64,000 nt of DNA from CAYUHK01 sp964475165. GTDB taxonomy: Bacteria; Verrucomicrobiota; Kiritimatiellia; JAAZAB01. Each line of letters starts with the position of its first letter. Position 1 is the stretch's first letter. Below the pieces are notes generated by a model. It was not told the origin of the DNA, searched no databases, and saw only the letters and a program-made list of their open reading frames with translations. Shown here in pieces: positions 43,416 to 52,375 of the stretch. The translations under genes were made by a program, and so were the position numbers. The DNA is taken from contig CAYYVN010000001.1 in the NCBI GenBank assembly GCA_964475165.1, positions 124,001 through 188,000 on the forward strand, written 5' to 3'.

Positions 43416-44888
43416 TTACGGCCCTTGATCGGCCGCCTGGCGCCAGCTGCCGCCCAATGCATGGAATAGTGCCGCGGTATCAGCCAAACGCGCGGCCTGA
43501 GCGGCAAGGCGCTCGCCTTCAGCCTGCCAGCAGCCGATTTCCTCATCCAGCAAGGCCGTTTGGCTGAGTCCGCCCAGTTGCACCTGTTGCCGCGTAATTT
43601 CAGCCTTGGTTTGGGCATGCTGGGCCGCGGCTGTGCGCGCTGCTAGGACGCGGGCGTCCCGCTCCAGCGCCCCCATGACATCGGCCACCTCCTGCAGTCC
43701 GCGCAGGACCGTGTCGCGATAGGCGGCCGCTGCTTCATCGCGGGCGGCTAGGGCGCCGCGTTTTCTGGCACGCAGCGCCCCACCATGGAATAGCGGTTGC
43801 ATCAGGCCGGCTCCGATGCTCCAGACATTCGCCTTCTCCAGAATATCCGTGATATCCGTCTGTTGCATACCCAGGCTGCCGGTCAAGGTGATCTGCGGAT
43901 ATAGGTCTGCGGTTGCCACACCGAGACTCGCATTGGCCTGTTGCCAAAGCGCCTCCGCTGCTCGGATATCCGGTCGCTGACGGGCGATAGCCGAGGGCAG
44001 GCTAGTGGGAACTTCCTGCGGCAGGTGCAGAGCCTTCAAATCCAGGGAATCACTGAGGATTTCAGCCGGTTCGCGTCCCAAGTAGACCCCTAGTTGGCGT
44101 TGCAAGCGGGCCGCCAGATCTTCCATTGTTGGCAACGCCGCCTGAGCCTGCGCAAATGCGATGTGCTGTGCTTCAAGGTCTCGAGTGGAAAATCCTCCGG
44201 CCTCCATTCGCCGCGTGGCAATTTCCAGTTGCTGCTTCCGGCGGATAACCACTTCCCGGAGCATGTTCAATTGCTCCTCGGCTTCGGCCAGCCGAATGGA
44301 GGTCATGACGACATTGGCGGCCAGGGTCTGCCGTGCGGCAACCAACTCGTACGCCTTGCGGTCTACCTGGGCTTGCCGGGCTTCCAAGATCCGCCGGTTT
44401 CGTCCGAACAAGTCGAAGGCGTAAGATACATTCACCGAAGCGCTGAACAGGTTGAAGGGGTCTGGCGCCGGGATATTGGCAATGCCCATGGCGCTGGGGT
44501 TCACTTTCTGCCGCGTAGCGGAAAGCCCGGCATCCACGCTCGGATAGCGAACGCTTCCGGCTTGGGCATTGAATTCTTCCTGGGCCTGCTGCAGCCGGGC
44601 CATGGCCTGCGCGAGGGTGGGGCTGTTGGTCAAGGCAGCGTGCACTCGTGCATCGAGCGTTTTACACCGAAACTGTTCCCACCAGCGTGCGGGGATATCG
44701 AGATCCGCAGCCAAACGCTGGGTCGCCCCGTCGGGACCCGAGGCTGTAAACGTGCCGACCTCGGCGGCTGGCGCCCCCCAGTAATCATGCTGTGGAGCAG
44801 CGGGAGGCTGGAAATCCGGCCCGCTGGCGCATCCGACGAGGCTGATAGTCAGCGTGCCCAGGAATGCCTGCACGGCCTGTAATTTCAT
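43416..44888 (-). CDS. Outer-membrane efflux lipoprotein, NodT/OprM type
   Basis: TolC-like channel of a tripartite exporter. The 490-residue protein has a lipoprotein signal (LGTLTISLVGC, Cys 20) and two repeats of the outer-membrane factor domain: LTNSPTLAQAMARLQQAQ and IARQRPDIRAAEALWQQANASLG, with the beta segments (YPQITLTGSLG) and VNVSYAFDLFGRNRR. Last gene of the tetR-adaptor-ATPase-permease-channel operon, nine bases after the permease stop. Confidence 0.92.
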   Translation of the reverse strand: MKLQAVQAFLGTLTISLVGCASGPDFQPPAAPQHDYWGAPAAEVGTFTASGPDGATQRLAADLDIPARWWEQFRCKTLDARVHAALTNSPTLAQAMARLQQAQEEFNAQAGSVRYPSVDAGLSATRQKVNPSAMGIANIPAPDPFNLFSASVNVSYAFDLFGRNRRILEARQAQVDRKAYELVAARQTLAANVVMTSIRLAEAEEQLNMLREVVIRRKQQLEIATRRMEAGGFSTRDLEAQHIAFAQAQAALPTMEDLAARLQRQLGVYLGREPAEILSDSLDLKALHLPQEVPTSLPSAIARQRPDIRAAEALWQQANASLGVATADLYPQITLTGSLGMQQTDITDILEKANVWSIGAGLMQPLFHGGALRARKRGALAARDEAAAAYRDTVLRGLQEVADVMGALERDARVLAARTAAAQHAQTKAEITRQQVQLGGLSQTALLDEEIGCWQAEGERLAAQAARLADTAALFHALGGSWRQAADQGP

Positions 44889-44897
44889 TGCATCCTC

Positions 44898-46040
44898 TCA
44901 ATCCAATGTTTTGCGATAGCACTTCACCGCCACCGCCATGATCACGGCTGTGAACAGCAGCAACGGCCACAGGTTCGGCCATAAATCCCAACCGCCAATG
45001 CCTTTCAGGAAGATCCCACGCACCAGGCGGATAAAATATGTCAGCGGCAGCACATTGCCGATGCCCTGTGCCCAGCCCGGCATGCCCTGGAACGGAAACA
45101 TGAAACCCGATAGCAGTATGTTCGGCAAAAAATAGAAAACGCTCATCTGCATCGCTTGCAGTTGGTTCCTGGCAATGGATGATAGCGTGATGCCCACCGT
45201 CAGGTTAGCTGCCGCGAAGAGCAGCGTGGTCAGATACAGCATCGCTAGACTGCCCACGAAAGGCACCCGGAATACAAGGATCGCGAATAATAGAATCAGG
45301 GTGGCTTGCAGCAGCCCGACGAAGATATAGGGTAGGATCTTTCCGGACATAACTTCGAATGGACGGACGGGCATCGCCAGCAGGTTCTCCATCGTGCCAC
45401 GCTCGCGCTCGCGCGTTATAGCTAGGCCGGTCATCAACACCAGGGTCAGCGTCAGGATCACGCCCATCAGGCTCGGCACGATATTGTGCTGACTGTTCGC
45501 TTCAGGATTGAACATGCGATGCACTTGCACCTGAAAGGGCAGGTCACCGGGGGCCAGGAAGTCCAATGTGCCAGCGATGTTCTTACGCATGACAGCGCGG
45601 GCCATCTGCTCAACCGAGCCCAGCGCGGTGCCGGTCGCCACCGGGTCGGTGGCGTCAGCCTCGAGCAGTAAGGCCGGCTTCTCTCCGCGCAGCAGGGCGC
45701 GGGTGAAACCCACCGGGATATTCAGCACGAACATCACCTCGCCGCGCCGCAGGGCCGCGTGGGCGGCAGCTTCATCCGGCAGATCGCGCACGATCCGGAA
45801 ATAGTCCGATTGCTCCATGGCCGAGATGAAGGAGCGCGTAAATTCACTATGATCGGCGGCCAGCACGGCGGTCGGCATGTGCTTGGGGTCCGAGTTGATG
45901 GCGTAACCAAAGAGTATCAATTGAATCAGGGGGATGCCGACCACCATGCCGAAGGTGAGGCGGTCGCGTTTGAGCTGAAGGAATTCCTTCAGCACCATCG
46001 CCCACCAGCGTGAGAAGGAGAACGATATAGGCCAAGTCAT
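44898..46040 (-). CDS. ABC-2 type permease of the efflux operon (YbhS/YbhR type)
   Basis: Inner-membrane permease, 380 residues. It starts with a cytoplasmic segment RWWAMVLKEFLQLKRDRLTF, one helix (GIPLIQLILFGYAINSD), a large periplasmic domain, then five helices including the TRERERGTMENLLAMPVRP coupling motif of drug-type ABC-2 permeases and the end LVRGIFLKGIGGWDLWP. In E. coli the ybh operon has two such permeases; here there is one, so it presumably acts as a homodimer. Confidence 0.92.
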   Translation of the reverse strand: MTWPISFSFSRWWAMVLKEFLQLKRDRLTFGMVVGIPLIQLILFGYAINSDPKHMPTAVLAADHSEFTRSFISAMEQSDYFRIVRDLPDEAAAHAALRRGEVMFVLNIPVGFTRALLRGEKPALLLEADATDPVATGTALGSVEQMARAVMRKNIAGTLDFLAPGDLPFQVQVHRMFNPEANSQHNIVPSLMGVILTLTLVLMTGLAITRERERGTMENLLAMPVRPFEVMSGKILPYIFVGLLQATLILLFAILVFRVPFVGSLAMLYLTTLLFAAANLTVGITLSSIARNQLQAMQMSVFYFLPNILLSGFMFPFQGMPGWAQGIGNVLPLTYFIRLVRGIFLKGIGGWDLWPNLWPLLLFTAVIMAVAVKCYRKTLD

Positions 46041-46058
46041 GGAGGCCCCTCCGAGCGG

Positions 46059-46973
46059 TCAAAGCTTATCTATCATCAGGTTAATGAAAACATCTTCCAG
46101 GCCGGTTTCCGTTGGTTCCATGTGCCGCCCTGTGCCGGCCAGCGTCGCGCGCAGGGTTGTTTCCAGGGCCGCCGCGTTGCGCCCGCTCACATGCAAGGTC
46201 GCGCCGAACAGTACGGTCTGATCCACGCCGGGCCGTCCGCGCAACATCACCGACAGCCCCTCGAGGTTATCACCCTTGATGGCCCAAGTGCTCAGGCCTT
46301 GTGCAGCTGTCACTTCGCTTGCACTACCATAAGCCAGCAGTTCGCCAAAGGCGATGTAGCCCAGCTTGTGGCAACGTTCCGCTTCATCCATATAATGCGT
46401 GCTCACCAGAACGGAAATGCCCTTGGCTGCCAGATGGTGCAGTTCCTCCCAGAAATCCCGGCGGGCGGAAGGGTCCACTCCGGCTGTCGGCTCGTCCAAC
46501 AACAGCAGTTTGGGCTGGTGCAGCATGCAGGCCGCCAGGGCCAGGCGTTGCTTCCATCCACCCGAAAGCGTTCCGGCCAGCTGTTCAGCGCGTGCGCTCA
46601 AGCCCAGTTTATCCAGCGCGTCGGCTACCATCTGGTGGCGGTTGGGTAGACCGTACATCCGCGCCACGAAGTCCAGATTTTCGCGGATGGTCAGATCGTC
46701 CCAATAGGAGAATTTCTGGGTCATATATCCGACCTGGCGCTTGATCTGCGCCCTCTCGCGCAGGATATCATAGCCCAGACAGGTCCCACTCCCTGCATCT
46801 GGCGTTAGCAGGCCGCAGACCATGCGAATGGTCGTGGTCTTACCGCTGCCATTCGGTCCCAGGAACCCGAATATCTCCCCGCGGCGCACCTGCAACGATA
46901 CATTGCGGACAACATGTTTCTGGCCGAAACACTTGTTCAAGTTGCGAACATCTATAACGAGTTCGCGGTTCAT
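46059..46973 (-). CDS. ABC transporter ATP-binding protein of the efflux operon (YbhF type)
   Basis: A 304-residue ATPase with Walker A GPNGSGKTTT, Q-loop YMTQKFS, signature LSGGWKQR, Walker B LLLLDEPTAGVD and H-loop VSTHYMDEA. The last 80 residues form the accessory domain typical of drug-export ATPases. E. coli YbhF has two such domains in one chain; this is a single-domain form. The ATG at 46973 overlaps the adaptor's stop (ATGA). A longer open frame upstream lies inside the adaptor gene and is not used. Confidence 0.93.
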   Translation of the reverse strand: MNRELVIDVRNLNKCFGQKHVVRNVSLQVRRGEIFGFLGPNGSGKTTTIRMVCGLLTPDAGSGTCLGYDILRERAQIKRQVGYMTQKFSYWDDLTIRENLDFVARMYGLPNRHQMVADALDKLGLSARAEQLAGTLSGGWKQRLALAACMLHQPKLLLLDEPTAGVDPSARRDFWEELHHLAAKGISVLVSTHYMDEAERCHKLGYIAFGELLAYGSASEVTAAQGLSTWAIKGDNLEGLSVMLRGRPGVDQTVLFGATLHVSGRNAAALETTLRATLAGTGRHMEPTETGLEDVFINLMIDKL

Positions 46974-47914
46974 GGGAATATAATCTCCACTGGCTGGCCC
47001 GGATGTAGGTCCGCTTCTGCCAGCGTTCGCGCCTCGACCATGAAGACCAGTTTGGAGCGTGTTTCTTGACTGTAGATGATCGGCGGCGTGAACTCGGCTT
47101 CCAGCGAGATGTAGGAGATTTCCGCCGGAATATCGTTCGCGCGGCCGCTGCAGCGAAATTGGAGCGCTTGCCCAATGGTCAGCCGGCCCACGACCGTTTC
47201 CGGAACGAAGCAGCGGAGCTTGATGTTCTCCGGTGGCAATAAGCGGATCACGGGCCGGCCCGCCGCCACCCATTCACCTGGCCGGTAGAGCGTATCGAAT
47301 ACGAGGCCGGCCACCGGCGCGGAGACGGTCTTTTGCCCCAGCCGCCATGCGGCCTGCTCAAGGGCCGCCTGCGCTGCGGATACTTGGGCCTTTTGTGCGG
47401 CGATCTGGTCGTCTCGCGCTGGTAGGGTAGCCACCACCTCCTGCCGCTCCAATTCCAGCACTCGCGCCCGGGCCGCGGCGGCAGTCGCTTGCGAGCGGTC
47501 CAGTTGCGCCTGGGCGATGCCCCCGGCGGCCAATTGCAGCGTATCGCGTTCGTGCTCGGCAACTGCCCTCTCGGATTCCGCCTGGGCCTGATCCAATTGG
47601 GCGCGGATGACCGCCAATTCTTGTGGCCGCTTGCCGATTTCGAGATCCTGCAACTGCGCCCGGGCCGCCGCCAACTGCGCTTGCGCCTGCCGCAAGCCCG
47701 CCGCCTCTGCCTGCGCCTCCAGACTGAAGAGCGGTGCGCCGACCTCCACCGCAGTCCCTTTAATTGCGGATAGCCGCTCCAAACGGCCCGGTTCCGATGT
47801 CGCGACCTCAACAAACTCTCCCTCAACATATCCTTGGAAACTGCGCTGCGGCTGGCGATGGCAAGCGGTCAGCGCCAGCAGCAAGGCGAGGCTCCACAGG
47901 CTCAGTATTTTCAT
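46970..47914 (-). CDS. Periplasmic adaptor (HlyD/membrane fusion) lipoprotein of the efflux operon
   Basis: A 314-residue adaptor with a lipoprotein-type signal (LLLALTAC, Cys 18). It has the first half of the lipoyl domain (YVEGEFVEVATSEPGRL), a long coiled-coil hairpin of Ala, Gln and Glu (about 65-185), then SAPVAGLVFDTLYRPGEWV closing the lipoyl domain and a beta barrel. This resembles YbhG. It overlaps tetR by four bases upstream and the ATPase gene by four downstream (ATGA in both cases). Confidence 0.92.
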   Translation of the reverse strand: MKILSLWSLALLLALTACHRQPQRSFQGYVEGEFVEVATSEPGRLERLSAIKGTAVEVGAPLFSLEAQAEAAGLRQAQAQLAAARAQLQDLEIGKRPQELAVIRAQLDQAQAESERAVAEHERDTLQLAAGGIAQAQLDRSQATAAAARARVLELERQEVVATLPARDDQIAAQKAQVSAAQAALEQAAWRLGQKTVSAPVAGLVFDTLYRPGEWVAAGRPVIRLLPPENIKLRCFVPETVVGRLTIGQALQFRCSGRANDIPAEISYISLEAEFTPPIIYSQETRSKLVFMVEARTLAEADLHPGQPVEIIFP

Positions 47915-48573
47915 GATGTCCTCCTTGTGCGGCGCGTCGGAGTGAGGGGGATGGATAGACCGTTCTTTAGCAGGGCCACCACATGCTGGCCCAGATCCTT
48001 TTTGCTGACCTTGCCGATGAGCGGGATCCGCGTCCAGCTTCTCGCCATAGATAGCGGCAAGAGTGTCAGGGCGATGATCGACATGAACAACAGTTGGGGC
48101 TTGATCTGCGGATTAATCCGTCCGGCACGCTGCTCCGCCACCAGGCCCTCCTTGAAGCGCGCCTGGATGCTCAAATCCACGCGGCGGATCAGTTTCTCTC
48201 GCATTGTACCGCCCTCGCTGAGCACCTCGCGCACCCATAAAGGCGGCAGCCAAGGCATGCGGTCGGAGGCTTCGATGATGCGCCAGACCAGCCGCGCGAT
48301 CAGTTTGGATGGCGATTCCGCCTCCGGGGCCAGCGCCCCGGCGACAAAAGCGATGAATTTGCCGATGAGCTGTTCCTCGACCACGGCATCCAACAGCTGG
48401 TCCTTGGTCTTGAAGTAGTAGTGCACCATGGCGGCCGTCACGCCCACCGGCCGGGCGATATCGGCCACGGTGGTCCCGGCCACACCCTGTGCCGCAAACA
48501 GTTGGACGGCTGTATCCAGCAGCCTGGCCCGGACATCCGCTGAAGCCTTAACGACAGTTGAACGTGTCTTCAT
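47911..48573 (-). CDS. TetR-family repressor of the efflux operon
   Basis: A 220-residue regulator with an N-terminal helix-turn-helix: ARLLDTAVQLFAAQGVAGTT, then VADIARPVGVTAAMVHYYF and KTKDQLLDAV. The C-terminal domain should bind a ligand. It is the first gene of an operon laid out like the E. coli ybiH-ybhGFSR cluster. A perfect 8-2-8 inverted repeat fills its promoter spacer, so it probably represses itself and the exporter genes. No ribosome site is clear; the -10 box ends six bases before the ATG, suggesting a leaderless message. Confidence 0.92.
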   Translation of the reverse strand: MKTRSTVVKASADVRARLLDTAVQLFAAQGVAGTTVADIARPVGVTAAMVHYYFKTKDQLLDAVVEEQLIGKFIAFVAGALAPEAESPSKLIARLVWRIIEASDRMPWLPPLWVREVLSEGGTMREKLIRRVDLSIQARFKEGLVAEQRAGRINPQIKPQLLFMSIIALTLLPLSMARSWTRIPLIGKVSKKDLGQHVVALLKNGLSIPLTPTRRTRRTS

Positions 48574-48579
48574 GCCTGC

Positions 48580-48608
48580 ATTCTAATTAACTGGTTAATT
48601 AAATACAA
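48580..48608 (-). promoter_or_regulatory. tetR promoter with operator in the spacer
   Basis: On the minus strand TTGTAT (48608-48603) and TAGAAT (48585-48580) are 17 bases apart. A perfect inverted repeat TAATTAAC-TG-GTTAATTA (48584-48601) fills the spacer and reaches into both boxes. This is the classical placement of a TetR-type operator that blocks polymerase. The -10 ends six bases before the A of the tetR ATG (48573). The repeat stands out against the GC-rich surroundings. Confidence 0.7.
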
Positions 48609-48759
48609 GCCTAAATATAGGACCCCAACAGGAGCTGGTCGGGGCGCCTGATCTTTTTGGGACGCTTAGGAAGGCCTGGGACTTTAAGGAGCGCGCGCCG
48701 AGGAGGATGCTTCCGCCCGGCATAGGGAGCGGGCCTTCGCCACCAGGCGTGGTATTGGA

Positions 48760-48834
48760 TGGTGGGCCGTACAGGATTTGAACCTGTGACTTCGACCGTG
48801 TGAGGATCGCACTCTCCCGCTGAGTTAACGGCCC
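48760..48834 (-). tRNA. tRNA-Val (anticodon CAC)
   Basis: On the minus strand a full cloverleaf can be folded: acceptor GGGCCGT pairs with ACGGCCC, D stem ACTC/GAGT, anticodon stem CGATC/GGTCG around loop CTCACAC (anticodon CAC, reads GUG), a five-base variable loop AAGTC, and T arm ACAGG-TTCAAAT-CCTGT. The discriminator is A, and CCA is encoded (48762-48760). Without CCA it spans 48763-48834. It stands alone between tetR and murA. Confidence 0.95.
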
Positions 48835-48850
48835 TTGCGAGTTGCCGAAT

Positions 48851-48880
48851 AGCATGGCGCAAATCCGAGTTGGCTGTCAA
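48851..48880 (-). promoter_or_regulatory. Candidate promoter of tRNA-Val
   Basis: On the minus strand a perfect TTGACA (48880-48875) is followed after 18 bases by CATGCT (48856-48851). Transcription would start near 48844, about ten bases before the tRNA. The -10 is poor; TGCTAT a little further (48854-48849) is a better hexamer but 20 bases away. Confidence 0.4.
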
Positions 48881-48912
48881 GTTATGATTGGGGCTGGCCG
48901 TCGCCAGAGGAT

Positions 48913-50187
48913 TTATTTTTTACGCGTGATATCGGCACCCAGGGCGCGCAGGCGTTGATCTACTTTTTCATAGCCGCGGTCGATCACCTGGGCATTCTCG
49001 ATGATGCTCTGGCCTTTGGCGCACAGGGCCGCGATCAGCAAGGCCATGCCCGCGCGGATATCCGGGCTGGACATATGCAGGGCGCGCAGGCGTGTCGCGC
49101 CGGCCACCACCACGCGGTGTGGGTCGCAGAGGATGATACGGGCTCCCATACTGATCAGGCGATCCACGAAGAATAAGCGGCTTTCAAACATTTTTTCGAA
49201 AAACAGCGTGGTGCCCTGGGCCTGGGTGCCGATCACAATGGCCACGCTCAATAGATCCGAGGGGAAGGCCGGCCAGGGGCCATCCTCGATCTTGGGAATG
49301 GCCTGATCGAAGTCCGGCCGCACGCGCAGTGGATGATGGCCGGCTAAATGGAGGGCACCCTCCTGGAACTTGGGTCGCAAGCCCAGGGCACGCAGCGCTC
49401 CGAGGATGGGCGCCAGCAGTTCCGGGGTTGCCTGTTCAATGATCAGCTCGCCCTGGGTCACAGCGGCGGCGGCCAGCAGGCTGCCGATTTCCACATGATC
49501 GGCCACCACGGTGTGCTGGGCGCCGTGCAGGCGCTCGACCCCGACGATGCTGAGTCGATTGGTGCCGATGCCGCTGATCTGCGCCCCCATTTTATTCAGG
49601 AGCAGGCAGAGATCCTGCACATGCGGCTCACAGGCGGCATTGAAAATAGTGGTTGGCCCGCGCGCCAAGACGGCTGCCATTAAAATATTTTCAGTGGCGG
49701 TTACGCTGGCTTCGTCCAATAGAAGATTGGCGCCCTGCAGTTGGCGTCGCCGGAAAAGATAGCGTTCATGGCCGCTGATCTCAATGCCCAGAGCTTGGAG
49801 CCCCAGAAAATGCGTATCCAGGCGCCGCCTGCCGATCACATCCCCGCCGGGCGGATACAGGATGGCCCGGCCATGGCGGGCGGCCAGGGGCCCGGCGAAG
49901 AGGATCGAAGAGCGCACGCGTTCGCAAAGCTCCCGGCTCAGCTGGCGTTTGCGCACGCCGGCGGCGCAGAGGCGCAGGCTGTGTCCTCTGAGGGCCACAG
50001 CGACCCCGAGGGTGCGCAGGATTTCCAGCATGCTGTAAACATCCTCGATCAACGGGATGTTATTCAAGGTCAGCGTTTCATCGGTGAGCAAACAAGCCGC
50101 TAACATGGGCAGCGCAGCGTTTTTATTGCCCGCCGGCCGAAAGGTGCCGCGCAGCTGCCGTTGGCCCTGGATGATGAAGCGCGCCAT
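48913..50187 (-). CDS. murA: UDP-N-acetylglucosamine 1-carboxyvinyltransferase with Asp in place of the active-site Cys
   Basis: First committed step of peptidoglycan synthesis: adds enolpyruvate from PEP to UDP-GlcNAc. The 424-residue protein has the substrate residues K22 and N23 (GNKNAALP), R92 in RVRSSILFAGPL, and the mobile loop PPGGDVIGRRRLDTH. The residue that is Cys115 in E. coli is D116 here (codon at 49840-49842). A Cys-to-Asp change keeps activity but blocks fosfomycin, as in mycobacteria and chlamydiae. It follows tkt by two bases on the same strand. Confidence 0.95.
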   Translation of the reverse strand: MARFIIQGQRQLRGTFRPAGNKNAALPMLAACLLTDETLTLNNIPLIEDVYSMLEILRTLGVAVALRGHSLRLCAAGVRKRQLSRELCERVRSSILFAGPLAARHGRAILYPPGGDVIGRRRLDTHFLGLQALGIEISGHERYLFRRRQLQGANLLLDEASVTATENILMAAVLARGPTTIFNAACEPHVQDLCLLLNKMGAQISGIGTNRLSIVGVERLHGAQHTVVADHVEIGSLLAAAAVTQGELIIEQATPELLAPILGALRALGLRPKFQEGALHLAGHHPLRVRPDFDQAIPKIEDGPWPAFPSDLLSVAIVIGTQAQGTTLFFEKMFESRLFFVDRLISMGARIILCDPHRVVVAGATRLRALHMSSPDIRAGMALLIAALCAKGQSIIENAQVIDRGYEKVDQRLRALGADITRKK

Positions 50188-50189
50188 AG

Positions 50190-52181
50190 TTAGCCCAGCA
50201 TTTCCTTGGCGATCCGCACGATATTGGCGGTGGTGAACCCAAATTCCTGGGCCAGCACTTTATAGGGCGCGGAGGCGCCAAAATGGTCCAGGCCATGAAT
50301 GCGCCCCTGCGCGCCGGCATATTTTTCCCAGCCCATACTGGAGCCAGCTTCGATGACCAAGCGTTTTTTACAATAGGGCGGCAAGACGGAGCGTTTGATC
50401 TTCTCGGGCTGCTGCTCGAATAATTCCCAAGAGGGCATGCTCACCACGCGCACGATCAAGGCGCTATCTTTGGCCAGTTCTCGGGCTGCTTCCAGGGCCA
50501 GCGCCACCTCGGAACCAGTGGCGATCAAGATCAACTGCGGCCGGCCTTTGGCGCTCTGCCAGAGCACATAGGCGCCCTGCTCCAGCTTGTTGGCTTTGGG
50601 AAACTGGGTGCGGTCCAACACCGGCATATTCTGGCGTGTGAGCAGGATGGCCGTGGGGCCGTTGGTATTTTTGAGGGCGGCGATCCAGGCCGCGCCGGTT
50701 TCGGTGGGATCCGCCGGGCGCAGCACTGTTATGCCCGGCAGCAGACGCAAGCTGGCGATATGTTCCACCGGCTGATGGGTGGGACCATCCTCGCCCACAT
50801 AGAAGCTATCGTGGGTGAGCACATAAATCACCGGTAATTTCATCATACAGGCCAAACGAATCGCCGGTTTGAAATAATCGGTGAAGACAAAGAAGGTGGC
50901 GCCATAGACCCTTAAGCCGCCGTGCAGGGCCATGCCATTGAGGATGGCGCCCATGCCATGCTCGCGGACGCCGAAATGCAAGTTGCGGCCCTGGAAAGCG
51001 CGCGGCGCAATGGATCCCTGGCCCTCCATATATGTGCGCGTGCTGGGCGCCAGATCAGCCGAGCCCCCCACCAAATAGGGGATGGAGCCGGCCAGCGCCT
51101 GCAGAACGCTATGGGAGGCATTGCGGGTGGCCTGCGGTTTGGCCGGATCAAACTTGGGCAAGCAAGCTTCCAGCTTATCGGGCAGCTGGAGCAGGTGGGC
51201 TGCATCCCAGGCGCGCGCCTGCTGCGGGTGCGCGGCGCGATATTGATTGAAGGTGGCGGTCCACTCATCAAACATTGTTTGCAGGGCCTGGCGCCGCGCA
51301 TTGAACAGCGCGCACACTTCGTCGGGTATAAAGAAGGTTTGCTCGGGTGGGAACCCCAGATTTTTTTTGGTGGCGGCCACCTCAGCGGCGCCCAAGGGCG
51401 CGCCATGGGTTGCGGCCTGGCCGGCCAGATTAGGGCTGCCCTGGCCGATGCAGGTATGGCCGATGATCAGGGTGGGCCGGCTGGTTTCCTGGCGGGCCTG
51501 GGTTAAGATCTGATCCAGGGCAGCGCAATCATGCCCATCCACTTCCAGCACATTCCAATGATAGCCCTCGAAGCGCCGGCGCACATCGTCGCTATAGGCC
51601 AGGTTGGTGGCACCCTCGATGGTGATATGGTTATTATCATAGAATAAAATCAGTTTGTGCAGTCCGAGATGTCCGGCCAGGGCAAAGGCCTCGTGCGAGA
51701 CGCCCTCCATCAAATCGCCATCGCTGCAAATGCCATAGGTGTAATGATCCACGATCTGGGCCTCAGGGCGATTGAAACGCTCCGCCAGCATGGCTTCGGC
51801 CAGGGCCATACCCACCGCATTGCCGCAGCCCTGGCCCAAGGGGCCGGTGCTGGTTTCCACCCCGGGCGTGACAGCGTATTCCGGATGGCCCGCCGTGCGG
51901 CTGCCCCATTGCCGGAAGGCTTGCAGGTCAGCGAGGGTCAAATCATAGCCGGCCAGGTGCAGGAGACTGTAAAGCAGCATGGAACCATGCCCGGGCGACA
52001 ACACGAAACGGTCGCGATCCGGCCAGGCGGGATTGGCCGGGCAATGTTTGAGGTGTTTCAGGAAAAGCACCGCCGCGAAGTCGGCCGTGCCCATGGGCAT
52101 GCCGGGATGCCCGGAATTAGCGGCTTGCACGCCATCAACGGCAAGCAGGCGGATGGTATTAGCTGCGAGCGTAAAGTTCAT
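50190..52181 (-). CDS. tkt: Transketolase
   Basis: Thiamine-diphosphate enzyme of the pentose phosphate pathway; moves two-carbon units between sugars. The 663-residue protein has the N-terminal NSGHPGMPMG and HGSMLLYSLLHL, the ThDP motif starting at GICSDGDLMEG and closing at DNNHITIEG, the pyrimidine-domain VREHGMGAILNGMALHG, FVFTDYFKPAIR, and the C-terminal domain with GASAPYKVLAQEFGFT. AGGAGA precedes the ATG. Co-transcribed with murA. The 194-base gap to ackA (52182-52375) is a divergent promoter region without a clear motif. Confidence 0.96.
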   Translation of the reverse strand: MNFTLAANTIRLLAVDGVQAANSGHPGMPMGTADFAAVLFLKHLKHCPANPAWPDRDRFVLSPGHGSMLLYSLLHLAGYDLTLADLQAFRQWGSRTAGHPEYAVTPGVETSTGPLGQGCGNAVGMALAEAMLAERFNRPEAQIVDHYTYGICSDGDLMEGVSHEAFALAGHLGLHKLILFYDNNHITIEGATNLAYSDDVRRRFEGYHWNVLEVDGHDCAALDQILTQARQETSRPTLIIGHTCIGQGSPNLAGQAATHGAPLGAAEVAATKKNLGFPPEQTFFIPDEVCALFNARRQALQTMFDEWTATFNQYRAAHPQQARAWDAAHLLQLPDKLEACLPKFDPAKPQATRNASHSVLQALAGSIPYLVGGSADLAPSTRTYMEGQGSIAPRAFQGRNLHFGVREHGMGAILNGMALHGGLRVYGATFFVFTDYFKPAIRLACMMKLPVIYVLTHDSFYVGEDGPTHQPVEHIASLRLLPGITVLRPADPTETGAAWIAALKNTNGPTAILLTRQNMPVLDRTQFPKANKLEQGAYVLWQSAKGRPQLILIATGSEVALALEAARELAKDSALIVRVVSMPSWELFEQQPEKIKRSVLPPYCKKRLVIEAGSSMGWEKYAGAQGRIHGLDHFGASAPYKVLAQEFGFTTANIVRIAKEMLG

Positions 52182-52375
52182 ATTGGTCTCCTGCTAAGCT
52201 TTCGATCAGTCCTTGGCCAAACGCAGTGGGCGGGTCTTAAACGCCTCAGCGGGCAGAAGCAATCTAGGGCCTCCAGGGTTGCTTGTAAAGATTCTTGTTG
52301 ATTTTCTGATGGGTGATCATTAATGTTCCGTCCAATCGTGCGGATTATTCAAGCCACGCTTCCTGATATCATGCT

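Noticed and set aside
47274..48573. Recent horizontal transfer of the efflux operon
   Set aside because: The operon is self-contained next to a tRNA gene, but I see no integrase, direct repeats or clear shift in base composition to support it.
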